A stretch of 52,860 nucleotides of DNA, from NCBI GenBank assembly GCA_001414345.1, contig LLCB01000422.1, positions 1 to 52,860 of the forward strand, given 5' to 3'. The notes beneath the pieces were generated by a model, which saw nothing but the letters and a program-made list of their open reading frames with translations, had not been told where the DNA came from and searched no databases. This stretch comes from Hymenoscyphus infarciens (Eukaryota > Ascomycota > Leotiomycetes > Helotiales > Helotiaceae). How positions within the stretch are numbered: position 1 is the stretch's first letter; each line of letters opens with the position of its first letter. Positions 1-11,691 of this stretch are shown here, piece after piece. The position numbers and the translations under genes are program-made.

Positions 1-1394
1 ACCTAGTTTAAGTAGTATAACTACTTAAACTAGAAACTATTTCTAAAAGAACCTAGTTTAAGTAGTATAACTACTTAAACTAGACTTTCTTACTTAAATA
101 ACCTAGTTTAAGTAGTATAACTACTTAAACTAGGCTTTCTTACTTAAATAACCTAGTTTAAGTAGTATAACTACTTATAATAGAAGTTATTTCTAAAAGA
201 ACCTAGTTTAAGTAATATAACTACTTAAACTAGAAGTTGTTTCTAAAAGAACCTAGTTTAAGTAGTATAACTACTTAAACTAGAAATTATTTCTAAAAGA
301 ACCTAGTTTAAGTAGTATAACTACTTAAACTAGACTTTCTTACTTAAATAACCTAGTTTAAGTAGTATAACTACTTAAAATAGAAATTATTTCTAAAAGA
401 ACCTAGTTTAAGTAGTATAACTACTTAAACTAGGCTTTCTTACTTAAACCTAGTTTAAGTAGTATAACTACTTAAACTAGGCTTTCTTACTAAAAGAACC
501 TAGTTTAAGTAGAATAACTACTTAAAATAGAGATTGTTTCTAAAAGAATCTAGTTTAAGTAGTATAACTACTTAAACTAGACTTTCTTACTTAAATAACC
601 TAGTTTAAGTAGTATTACTACTTAAACTAGAAGTTATTTCTAAAAGACCTTAGTTTAAGTAGTATAACTACTTAAACTAGACTTTCTTACTAAAAGAACC
701 TAGTTTAAGTAGTATAACTACTTAAAATAGAAATTATTTCTAAAAGAACCTAGTTTAAGTAGTATAACTACTTAAACTAGGCTTTCTTACTTAAATAACC
801 TAGTTTAAGTAGTATAACTACTTAAACTAGGCTTTCTTACTTAAATAACCTAGTTTAAGTAGTATAACTACTTATAATAGAAGTTATTTCTAAAAGAACC
901 TAGTTTAAGTAGTATAACTACTTAAACTAGAAGTTATTTCTAAAAGAACCTAGTTTAAGTAGTATAACTACTTAAACTAGAATATATTTCTAAAAGAACC
1001 TAGTTTAAGTAGTATAACTACTTAAACTAGACTTTCTTACTTAAATAACCTAGTTTAAGTAGTATAACTACTTAAAATAGAAATTATTTCTAAAAGAACC
1101 TAGTTTAAGTAGTATAACTACTTAAACTAGGCTTTCTTACTTAAACCTAGTTTAAGTAGTATAACTACTTAAACTAGGCTTTCTTACTAAAAGAACCTAG
1201 TTTAAGTAGAATAACTACTTAAAATAGAGATTGTTTCTAAAAGAATCTAGTTTAAGTAGTATAACTACTTAAACTAGACTTTCTTACTTAAAGAACCTAG
1301 TTTAAGTAGTATTACTACTTAAACTAGAAGTTATTTCTAAAAGACCCTAGTTTAAGTAGTATAACTACTTAAACTAGACTTTCTTACTAAAAGA
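1..1394. repeat. 697-bp higher-order repeat inside the satellite
   Basis: The order of spacer types, arm variants and one shortened unit in 1-697 is repeated almost exactly in 698-1394. For example the gctttcttac spacers at 134 and 481 recur at 831 and 1178, both an offset of 697, and an agaataacta arm variant recurs at the same offset. A further partial copy (the attactactt variant and its flanks) near 1271 recurs near 1721, an offset of 450. The array therefore grew partly by duplicating blocks of about 14 units. Confidence 0.85.
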
Positions 1395-2260
1395 ACCTAG
1401 TTTAAGTAGTATAACTACTTATAATAGAAGTTATTTCTAAAAGAACCTAGTTTAAGTAGTATAACTACTTAAACTAGAAGTTATTTCTAAAAGAACCTAG
1501 TTTAAGTAGTATAACTACTTAAACTAGAAGTTATTTCTAAAAGGACCTAGTTTAAGTAGTATAACTACTTATAATAGATATTATATCTAAAAGAACCTAG
1601 TTTAAGTAGTATAACTACTTAAAATAGAAGTTATTTCTAAAAGGACCTAGTTTAAGTAGTATAACTACTTATAATAGATGTTATATCTAAAAGAACCTAG
1701 TTTAAGTAGTATAACTACTTAAACTAGACTTTCTTACTTAAAGAACCTAGTTTAAGTAGTATTACTACTTAAACTAGAAGTTATTTCTAAAAGACCCTAG
1801 TTTAAGTAGTATAACTACTTAAACTAGACTTTCTTACTAAAAGAACCTAGTTTAAGTAGTATAACTACTTAAAATAGAAATTATTTCTAAAAGAACCTAG
1901 TTTAAGTAGTATAACTACTTAAACTAGACTTTCTTACTAAAATAACCTAGTTTAAGTAGTATAACTACTTATAATAGAAGTTCTTTCTAAAAAAAAGCTA
2001 GTTTAAGTAGTATAGCTACTTAAACTAGACTTCTATTCTAAAATACCTATTTTAAGTAGTATAACTACTTATAATAGAAGTTATTTCTAAAAGAACCTAG
2101 TTTAAGTAGTATAACTACTTATAATAGAAGTTCTTTCTAAAAGAAGCTAGTTTAAGTAGTATAACTACTTAAACTAGAAGTTCTTTCTAAAAAAAGCTAG
2201 TTTAAGTAAGTTTAACTACTTAAACTAGACTTTCTTTTTAAAATACCTAGTTTAAGTAAA
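1..2260. repeat. 50-bp palindromic satellite array
   Basis: About 45 head-to-tail units, mostly 50 bp. Each unit is a 33-bp inverted repeat (15-nt arms cctagtttaagtagt and its reverse complement around a 3-nt ATA loop) followed by a 17-nt spacer. Only two spacer types alternate, one like aaattatttctaaaaga and one like actttcttacttaaata; a few units are shortened to about 46-47 bp. Arms vary by single bases (for example ctacttataatag or ctacttaaaatag endings). Units degrade from about 1970 onward and the array stops in the 2250s. The window starts inside it, so its true length is unknown. No coding potential. Each unit could form a hairpin or cruciform. Confidence 0.97.
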
Positions 2261-3378
2261 TTACTAATCTTTTAGTAGTATTACTAGATAGAATTAGAGA
2301 TCTAAAAGACTTAGCTTTAATATATAGTAGTAGCTATTAAACGTTTTATCTCTAATTCTATTAAGAACCCGGTCCTACAGCGTGTAAGTCCTACGCCGAG
2401 TCCTACGGCGAGTCCTATATAGGGGTTCCGGCCTTGTTATGCCTTGTCCGCGACTTATGACGTGGCCTAACAAAGCCTACAAGGGCAAGTAGGACATATG
2501 CCAGAGGTGGGTCGATTTGAGCGACGTGCTTCACATGGTAGCAGCGATATCGCGTGTTTTAACCCTGTACGATCGCACAACAATTCCCAAGCACCAATAA
2601 CCTTGCTTGCTGGTAAACCCTCGAATTGGAACTCTACCGAATGCGGCCAGCATCACATAAGGCGCAACGGGGCATCATAAACCTCGGGAAGGGCTATCAG
2701 ACGACGTCGACACGTCGTAGGTGAGTTGAACAGTTCTACTTCTTTTCTATACAATCTTTGCTGAAAACTTACACAAGGTCTGGCAAAATGGAAGCGCATC
2801 TCGGAATGAGATGTTCTAGAAAGCAGTGGATATTATGAATTTCAGTCAAGAGACCGCCAAACTCCCAAGTTATCTCAAGACGTGCCGACAAAAAGCAATT
2901 TTCTTGGCCATCGCCGTTTACACGTGTTCAACATGCCTGGGTGACCTAGGAAAAGAAGTCTGCATCACGATAACTGCAGGGCGGCTGTACCAACATTTTC
3001 CCGCCTGCAAGCAAGTTGTCAGCTTCAGCTAGTTCTCGCGTAAAATCACCCAGGCCCCCACGATTCTTTACGAGTAAAGATGCCTACAAGAAGCCATCAG
3101 TTTCTTCTACCCAATCACGCGAAAAGTTCGGCGCGCGGTACCACCCTGATGAAGAACCTTTCTAAATATGAAAGGCTGACAAGCCAATGCAAGATGTTTG
3201 GTAAGTTGGGGATGACCGGCCTGCGCTTAGATGATAAGAACTTCATGCTCAGGAAAAGTTTCAGCGGATAAGTTCCACCAGCGAGGTTACGCCATACTTT
3301 CCCTGCTGTCTCTTCCGGACTTCTTGCTTATACGCTCAGTTATTGAGTCGTCTACTGGTAACGGATTACGGTCAAGAT
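2261..3378. other. Intergenic, no supported gene
   Basis: AT-rich satellite edge to about 2365, then a sharp change to GC-richer sequence containing a short direct repeat (agtcctac three times, 2385-2420). Small open frames at 2498-2680, 2826-3032 and 3080-3271 have no recognisable motif, no splice logic and no shared frame. The right part holds the promoter of the membrane-protein gene starting at 3379. Confidence 0.6.
2289..2360. repeat. 13-bp inverted repeat at the satellite border
   Basis: tagaattagagat at 2289-2301 is the exact reverse complement of atctctaattcta at 2348-2360, with a 46-nt AT-rich loop. It lies exactly between the satellite and normal-composition DNA. It may be a remnant of a small transposable element or only a strong hairpin. 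Confidence 0.6.
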
Positions 3379-4962
3379 ATGTCTATCCAGGATGGTATCA
3401 TCTTTATCGCTCAGCCTCCGCCGGGGGTAAAATCAAATGCCGTTGATCCACCGTCACTGGAAATTCTCAGCATCGCTCTTTTTTCCGTGTTGATGGGCTT
3501 TAATGTCTCTTTTGTGGTTTGCAGATTGTCATTCAAGGCAACAGCTGGTTTCTCTGTTGATGATCGTGAGTCTTCTCTTCCTCCCATCCGCTCTTCCGGT
3601 CAGCTGACAAGTCCACTTTCCAGTGTTCATATTCTTCGCTGCAATATTGGGCAATACACAAACCGTTTTGAATATTACTCGTGTGTATCATAAACGCTCT
3701 ACAGTTCTCATTACTTGACTGACTCTCGATAGTCACAAAATATGCGCGCCATGGATGGGACTTGCCTTTAACATGGTTCGACGAATCCTACATCAAAGTA
3801 CCTTTTCCCCCCTCCTTCTTCCAAGCCCATTCTAATAAGTGACAGAGATATGCATACGCCCAAACAATGCTCGGCTACTCCTCTGTTCTGCTCGCCAAAG
3901 TCTCCATTCTGCTTCTCTACCTTAGAATCTTCACCGTCAAGAAAGAAGTGCGCTATATGGTGTACTGCGGCATAGTCTGGAGTATCATCACCTACGGGCC
4001 CTTTTTCATCACCACCAGCTGGTACTGCGCTCCTCACAAGGGAGAGGACTGGGGAATGATTGTTCTCATGAGATGTTCGGGTTTTGCGGATTGGCAGATC
4101 TTTGTCTCGGTTATGGCTGTTATTCTTGATTTGTTTATTTTGATTTTGCCGTTGCCGTTGCTTAGACGGCTTCAGCTGTCGAGGAATAAGAAGATTGGAC
4201 TTATGGTTGTCTTTTCCACGGCTAGTCTGTAAGTTCGAGTTTTGAAAGACCTATCTTGGTGTGGGAAGTTTTACTAATGGGTTGTAGGGCTGTGGTATGC
4301 TGTATCTTGACTCTGGTTTACCGAATTAAACTTCGAAAACCGACGGATTCTCTTTACACAACTTGGCAATCTACGATCACAAAGTAGGTTCTCTCTGGAC
4401 CTCTTGCTCCCTTGCCCATCTCCTCCTCCTGTCTTTGTTGCACAAAAACTAACACCCTAAAAGCCTGGTAGAAAACAACGTCGCCATAATCGTAGCTTGT
4501 GTCCCGGGAGCCTCCTCATTCTTCAAACGCTACATCGCCCCCTCCCGCCTCTCTACATTCCTCGCTTCCTCCTTCCGCTCTCTCGTCTCCAAAAAGGCTG
4601 GTTCTTCCAATGCATCTGCGACTCCGAGAACTCCGCTGTCGCCGCTGAGTCCGGGTTCGAAAAAGAGTTGGAACGAGGGACATATTGGAGTTGCTAGTAT
4701 TGGTGGAACACCGTATCGCAATGGAGGGACTGGTGCGATGGGAAGTCCGGGGTTTAATGGGGGAGGTGAAAGAGGAGGAGATATGGGGTTCAAGGGGTAT
4801 GAGGAGTTAAAGGATGGGATTGTGATGAGGACGGAGACGGAGATCATGGGGCCTGTTAGGTATAAGGATGCGGATGGACGGAGGAGGGATAGGGGAGATG
4901 AGGAGGAACAGGGGATCGTCAAGAGTGTTGTTGTTAGTCAGAGGAGTTGTTATGGGGGCTAG
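3379..4962 (+). CDS. Fungal rhodopsin-domain integral membrane protein
   Basis: Six exons: 3379-3565, 3624-3680, 3733-3797, 3846-4228, 4288-4383, 4464-4962. All introns are GT-AG (48-80 nt) and the phases join into 429 codons (428 residues). Hallmarks of the fungal rhodopsin-like/PTH11-related membrane family are visible: PPPGVKSN near the N-terminus, FSVDD after the first two hydrophobic segments, HGWDLPLTWFD, YAYAQTMLGYSSVLLAK, LYLRIF, a DLFILILPLPLL helix, and ENNVAIIVACVPG after the last helix, together about seven hydrophobic segments. The C-terminal ~130 residues are a Gly/Ser/charged cytoplasmic tail. Family members are thought to act as surface sensors or receptors, but the ligand here is unknown. 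The start at 3379 is chosen because it directly precedes the conserved N-terminus; the ATG at 3343 is in the same frame and is the alternative. Confidence 0.86.
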
Positions 4963-6465
4963 TTAGTGAGGCGCTTGTGATCTGGTTTTCTGGCTTTTGG
5001 TTTTTGGAGTTTTGCTTGGGAGCTTGTTGGAAAATGTCTTTTTTCTCTTGTTTATATTTTGAGGTGGTATGGATTGCTGCTGGAGTTGTTTCGGTTGGAG
5101 TGGACGTGTTGACGGTTGAGTTTCTGATCTCAATGATACCTATTTGATATTCGACTCGGGTCTTCCAGAACCATCTTTCTAGCTTCGCTTGACAAATTGC
5201 TATAGAAGTTGAACTGGCCCAATTTGCGTCTCATTCTCTATCTAGGGTATACCAATAAGTTTTGGAACTTGCAATGGATTTTGCAACGACACTGAATGGG
5301 ACTTTTTGCTGACACAACTGTCACAACATGAGTAATTATTCCAGTTCTTCTTCAAATTCTTCAGAAACCGAATGTGTCTTTTTGTGTTTCCTTTTGCTTG
5401 ATATTGTGGCTAGTCAGTTCAAATTTTGATTCCTCGTTTTTGAGACGCTCAATATGAGTTAGTAAGTTAAAATTTTGAGGCAGTAGAATACTTCAAGCTC
5501 GCCACTACAGCCACCATCCCTTTAGCAGATGACTTGGACAACATAAACATCACTGGTTTTGTTTCAAAGCGTGCATTTAAGCGAATGAATAGGGGATCCG
5601 GATTTGAATGATACAAATGAAAATCCACGCCATGGATTTGTTTGAGAGTTTGGAAGTCTTGTGTTCATAAAAAATAGCTCCATTGGCATTGGTGGAAGAT
5701 GCGCTAACTTCCAGGTTGGAAGGATCCTTTTTGCTTTTTCCGCTGTCACGTGGGCTTATAGTCTCACGATGGACAGTAAAAGCGGCAGTATATACTTCAG
5801 TCGTACCTACCTCCCTCTCTTGTTGTTCTAACTCTCCAGGGTGATTCAAGGTGATTAACCAAAAAACTTGGACAATTTAGAATATTGTCCTAGAGGATGT
5901 AGATCAATGCTGCTTAGTTTTCCTAACTCTCTAGGTGAGGGGGGGGGTTACTTACTTACTATGAACTGCTAGAGAGGGTTAGAATGATTCAAGGAAGGTA
6001 CCTATTTACACTTCAATTGTCCACCAGGAGCCAAGTAATAAGGAGTTGCATTTTTACTTAGTTGAAATGGAGGTACTAGACAGGGCAAGGACACCATCTC
6101 AATAGTTCTCAAGCTTATTTCCCCAGGTCACGCTTTGCAATTGTCAGGTGATAGCGCGGCGATTCGGCATTTACAGTAACCTTATCTTTACCCCGCTTCA
6201 GTCCACCGAAGTCAGTTTGTGTTACTTTACTTGCAAACGCAGTAATTCCTCATCTTTCTTTCCTGTCTTTCAACTCTGGTTTGTCTTTCAAACTTGCGTT
6301 GAATTGCAAGTTATCGTTGTTTTGTTGTTGGTGTAGGTTCTTTTGCACAGCGAGCTTGCTTTGGTAAATTATTCTTTTGTTTGCATTTTAACTGTTTGCT
6401 GATTCCGATATGCCTTCCAGAATGAATCATAAATCACCTCTCTTTTTGATCACCTCAACTCGACC
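4963..6465. other. Intergenic, 1.5 kb
   Basis: 3' flank of the membrane-protein gene and 5' flank of the RdRP gene. It contains a short hairpin, ggacaat at 5870-5876 pairing with attgtcc at 5884-5890, and a run of ten G near 5939. Open frames at 5564-5849 and 6148-6336 show no motif or splice support. Pyrimidine-rich sequence precedes the RdRP start. Confidence 0.6.
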
Positions 6466-9400
6466 ATGGGCAGCTTGGAAGACTTTAATGGGATGGAAGT
6501 GTTCGTTCGAGGTGTCCCTGAAGGAATAACCGAAAATAAATTGAAGGACTTTTTCGCAAGCTTTATGGGGCGTCTTGGAATCGAAGATTGGGTTTGCCAG
6601 AAGATTGGACGGAAGCCGCTTGCAAATATCGTTTTCCTCCAACCAAGCGAAGGCCGCCGGTTCTTAAACAAACATGAAAATATGATGGGCCCGCATGGTC
6701 GATATATTATATGTTGTCAGAGTAACAAACCGATTGATCGTTTGGCTGTGCGAAGCTTGGAAATGGAGAGGAAAACGAGGATTGAAGAGAAAAAGAGGCC
6801 GAAGAAAGCTTCGAAAACGGATTCTCCAAAACACCAAAGAACCTTTTTATCCTCTGCCTTACAATGTGGGACCTGGAATTGTTTGGACACTGGATTTGCT
6901 CTGCGTCCGTACTACACTTCACGGCAGCCTGCGAACTTGGTCTTCAAGGTCATGCAAATTCAATACGAGACGGGAGCAGCTGACCGACTCGATATCCCAT
7001 ACCACAGCATCGAATCCATCGTATGGGGCCCGGATACACCGACAGCTGGATGTGCGATTACTATCACCCTCAGAGAAGCTCCACGTTGCTCTCAACCTGT
7101 GACAACATTTGGCTTAATCGATGCTGGAAGAAGACGAGTCCCCGGTCTGAACGAGGAGCACGAAAGGATTTCTGGAAGCTGTCTCGTCTATCGAATCATA
7201 CTTGCGCATGAACCAAATATAACTCAGAGAATTAATTCTCTGAGCCAAATTCACAGGTTGCCTCCTATCACACGTCGATCAATTCGCATCGTTGAAGGAG
7301 TTCATGGCGTTGAGCTCTTTTCTTTTCATCGTGACTTCAAGCGCTTGACTGACAGCTTGTCACCTCGGTCCGCCAGCCTCCCATTCTCGATCCGCTACCA
7401 ACTCCAGAAGCTGGCTCAAAATGGATATTTGCCGATCGACAGAGTTCTACAACTCCTTCCCCACGTCAAAAAACTGTTTTCTCGCTCGGGAGAGAGGACG
7501 ACTCTCACAATAATCCGGAAGCTTTTTCGACATATTCCGTGGGCCTCACCAGATGCTGACGTCGCTATTTTTGACGCCTCGAACTTGATAGGGGCCATGT
7601 TGGATTTCGAAGAGCAGGTCATTAAAAATGGCTTGTATGAAGAAGACGACGTTGATGAACCAGAGAGAATTGCCATTATACACAAAGCACAAATTACCCC
7701 TTCCGGTGTTTATCTGTACGGTCCTGAAGCAGAAAACAACAACAGAGTTCTGAGGAAGTATTCGGGGCATCACGAATACTTCATGCGAATACAATTCAAC
7801 GATGAAGATGGAGATCGATTGGCCTTCAGCAGGAGTACTTCCAACAAACCAATATTCGCGAGGTTCCAGAAAATCTTGGATGAGGGAATCTCCATTGCGG
7901 GTCGGCAGTTTTCATTCCTCGGGTTCTCTCATTCTTCGCTTCGATCCCAGGCTTGCTGGTTTATGGCCCCTTTTGTTCATGAAGGTTCGCTTTTATACTA
8001 CAAAGGACTGATTTCCGGACTGGGAGACTTTCAGAATATTCGAATTCCGGCCAGATGCGCAGCTCGGATAGGGCAGGCGTTCAGTGATACGCGAAATGCA
8101 ATCAGATTACCACTTGAAATCAAAAGAGAAATTCCTGATGTTGAGAGAAATGGAAGAGTGTTCAGTGATGGTTGTGGAACGGTTTCAAAAGACGCTCTGG
8201 ATTTGATATGGGCAGGTTTGCCTGACGGCAAGAAGCCAAATATTCTTCAAATCAGATATCAAGGTTAGTACGCTGCTAAACACTCATAAAATGAGTAAAT
8301 TAAATAAGATGTGAAAAAGAAAGCTGTTTATGGACACTGACTTTGAACAAAAGGAGCAAAAGGCATGCTTTCCCTAGATACTCGCCTTAGGGGGACACTC
8401 ATGCAGTTACGAAATTCAATGACCAAGTTTCGAGGATCGGACTCGGCTGATTTAGAAATATGTACGGCTGGCTATAGGCCAATCACTTTGTATTTGAACG
8501 AGCAATTGATACCAATCTTGGAGAAACTCGGTGTTGCAAATGACTGGTTTCTTGGCCTTCAAAGGACAGAGATTGAGCGACTCTACTCGACAACATCGAG
8601 TGCCAAGAATGCCGCCAAATTTCTCTCATCCCATTCAGTTGGCGATAAGATTAGACTACCGTGGTTCTTGGAACGGCTACCCCATCTTAATCTTTCTTTT
8701 CAACAAGATGACTTCCTCACCGGTGCCGTGGAAATTGCAGTCCTCCTTCAGCTAAGAACTCTCAAATATAAAGCCCGAATTCCAGTTCGACAAGGCTTCA
8801 CACTTTTGGGAATAATGGATGAAACTGGAATTCTCAAGGAAGGCGAAGTATTTTGTGTGGCTGATGTGGAGGGCAAGTCCCAAGTCATAACTGGAGAAAA
8901 CGGTCGCCAAATCATCATATCGAGATCTCCCGCATTGCACCCAGGAGACATCCAAATGGCGACTGCTGTTACAATACCATCATGGTCCCCCTTGATGCAG
9001 CTACGAAACTGCATTTGCTTTAGCCAAAAGGGCGACAGAGATCTTCCTAGCATGCTGAGTGGCGGAGACCTCGATGGCGATCTCTACCATATCATCTTTG
9101 ATTCAAATGCAAGACCCACCCGACCAATGTATCAGCCGGCAGAATATCCCCGACAGCTTCCGAGGGAACTAAACCGAGCAGTCGAACGTGAAGATATGAC
9201 CCAATTCTTTATCGAGTTCATGGAAACGGATCAGCTTGGACGAATCTGCAACACTCATAAAATGCTAGCGGACGAAAGCTCGCAAGGAGTTGCTGATCCC
9301 CGTTGCATTAAGCTTGCCGAGATGGCCTCTACTGCTGTGGATTTCTCGAAAACTGGATTACCTGTAAGTAAAGATTATTCTTTCCGTTTTGAAGTGCGAC

Positions 9401-10292
9401 TGAATTGGATATCAAAGGTGCGAATGAAAGAAATGCCACGGTATAGTCGCATCCGACCACACTTCATGATGCCAGGACCACATGTGGAGATCTTGAAGGA
9501 CAAACCAATTTCCTTCATAAGTGAAGAGAGTGTCAGCGCTATCAAACCAGATGACGATGATGATTTCGTAGCCTTCAAATATTATCGCAGCCATCGAATC
9601 CTGGGAAAGCTCTTCGATGCCGTCGACGAACACGAAATTTTCAAGCGTTTGCAAGATAATAGAGTCTTGAATACCAAGCATTCGACTAGAAATTGGAATA
9701 GAAAGGTATCCTTACTTCAAAGGCTCTGGGTATATTTCCAGCACAATTCAAGGAAGACGGACTGGAAAAAGCACCTCGAGAGAGCGAGGGGAATTCGTGA
9801 TGAGTAGGGAACTCTTTTCACTTCAAATCCATACCCACAATACCCCAGAAGACTGACTAGATCGGCAGATATGAAGACTCCCTCTTAGACCTAATGTTCG
9901 AATACGGACCCAGCCCCCATCTCCCCCTGTCCGAAGTCGAAGTCTTCATAGGCAACATCCTCGGTAAAACAGGTGCTCCAACGCACCGCCAACGCGAAAT
10001 GGCCATGTCCATGAAAGAACGATTCGAAGACGTTTTATCTACGACGGTAAACTGGATTACATTCCAAGACCAATACACACTCGAAGACGAACCAACGGAA
10101 AGACCTGAAGGGTATGATGAGTACAAGATGGAGAAGGGCGTGGGTGTTAGTATGGCTTGTTTGTGGTGCTTTTTGTATGATGAGACTACGACTTTCAATG
10201 GTGGGAAGAAAGGGAGTTTGGATTTGCAGAGTTTTGGATATGTGGCTGCTGCTTTGTGTTTGAAGACACTGGATAGACTGGGGAGATTTTGA
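6466..10292 (+). CDS. RNA-dependent RNA polymerase (RNA silencing)
   Basis: Cellular RdRP that copies single-stranded RNA into dsRNA for Dicer in quelling, meiotic silencing or antiviral RNAi. Four exons: 6466-8263, 8354-9363, 9418-9803, 9869-10292. Introns are 90, 54 and 65 nt, all GT-AG, and phases sum to 1206 codons (1205 residues). The first intron splits the conserved QIRYQG/AKGMLSLD block. The 54-nt second intron is in frame without a stop, but removing it restores SKTGLP-VRMKEMPRY. The catalytic loop LSGGDLDGDLY carries the DxDGD metal-binding aspartates at about D838, D840 and D842. Residues ~10-80 look like an RRM (EVFVRGVPEGITENKLKDFF), as in many SAD-1/Rdp1-like fungal enzymes; assigning it to that clade rather than QDE-1 is inference. 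Length is normal and no catalytic residue is missing. The start at 6466 gives the complete RRM. Confidence 0.95.
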
Positions 10293-11691
10293 AGGAGATT
10301 GTATGACTTGGTTGTAAAGTGAGTTTCCTTGGAAGATGCAGTTCAGATACCATTTGTTTGTTGGTTTGGGAGTGAGTAAGTTATAACTTGGTGTTTGAAA
10401 GATGTTCGGTCATTGCTCTCTGGAATTTATTTCTAAATGCTCACAGACCTTGACAGCCAATAGCTGGGAACGTCTTAGAGAACGAGGTCGGAGGAGCGAA
10501 AGTAAAATGAAGTAAAGACACTGAATCCAGGGAACTCTGCGTCTGGGACGCCACTAAGAGATGACGCCCGTAGGCGAAATTTTCGACCTGTCTCATGGAG
10601 GGTGGCGGTTGACGAAGGTGCGACGGCAGCGGAGGCAGCCTCCGTAGTCGATGGTTTTGGTATGGAGGTATTGTTGGTTGGTGTTTTTGGTCTACTACTC
10701 TATATAATTATGAGCGGATACAATATCCCGCCACTCACGCGACCTATTCCCTCTTAGGTTTTGATACGAACTTAGTCCTGGTCCTCGCAAGATTAGAAAT
10801 CCTTCTTGGGAGAAGGAGAGGCCTAGAGTTTGACTGGTCTCCTTTCGCCCGCCGTGTTTGGACCGACTGGTTTTGCCTCGCTGCTTACGCAGCAACGTCC
10901 CTCAACCCTCCCATCAGCAAGTTCCGCTCTCCTCGTCACCGGTTGCTTTGGGTCCTGCCACACACACCGAGAAGATCTTTTGTGCCTGCAGAAGCCGTCG
11001 AAAGCTGTGCTGTCGTCCGGCTTGTGTAAGGGGTTTTGAAGGGGGTTTGGTTTGGCTTTCGGTCCTTGTGCTTTCCGGTGGGGTGATAAATTGGATGCAC
11101 GTACGTGCAGTGGAGTGAGAATTCCATGTATCTTGGGCAAAGATTGATACATCCATTGCTTGTTTTGAATGATTTCGTCCTTGGCCTAGGCAAACGGAGG
11201 GCAAGCGATCGGCAAGAGAAGGGGCAGTACCTCTCGATGCTCTCGTTGATCCAATATTTTGGGACAGTGACGCATTATTGTTCCAAAACATCTGGGACGA
11301 TATTTCAAATTGTCCTAAAGTTTTAGGACGATAGATTGAGTTTTCCTAAAAAGATAAAACAAAGGCAGCTGTTTACTGTACTTGTCCCTCAGTAGGTCTG
11401 CCCGGAGAGAAGAAAATGGTACCACAGAGTTTTAGAAAACGCGAAAGGGATTATCTTGTGAATGAGACATGTCCTTATGAAATGCAAAAGTACCTTTTGT
11501 ATACTCGAAGATTCCATGCCATTGGATGTCACCAAGTCGTGCGGTTCTGGGGTTCTCTCGAGTTCATTACACCCAGCTCACATTTAAAGCTCGACAATCG
11601 GTCACCCTTGCACGGCACTCTCTCTTCTAGGGGTACATTATTTAGCCTCTCTTCCCTATCATGTCTCTCCTGACGGTCCCTTTTCCCCAAC
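10293..11691. other. Intergenic between convergent genes, 1.4 kb
   Basis: 3' flanks of the RdRP (+) and the hydrolase (-). The part from about 10550 to 11100 is more GC-rich than its surroundings and open in several frames on both strands at once, which argues against any one of them being real. A 12-bp perfect palindrome gcacgtacgtgc lies near 11096-11107. Another hairpin, gtcctaaa 11312-11319 with tttaggac 11322-11329, resembles the one at 5870. No supported gene. Confidence 0.55.

Noticed and set aside
1..2260. CRISPR-like layout (palindromic repeat plus 17-nt spacer)
   Set aside because: Only two spacer types recur, units vary in length, no cas genes exist and the surrounding genes are intron-containing eukaryotic genes. 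It is a satellite.
2498..3271. Three small plus-strand frames before the membrane-protein gene
   Set aside because: They are in unrelated frames and do not join by splicing to the rhodopsin-domain exons; no motif.
10823..11326. Cluster of overlapping open frames on both strands
   Set aside because: Five or more frames are open over the same DNA, none with motifs, membrane pattern or splice logic; GC-richness alone explains the lack of stops.
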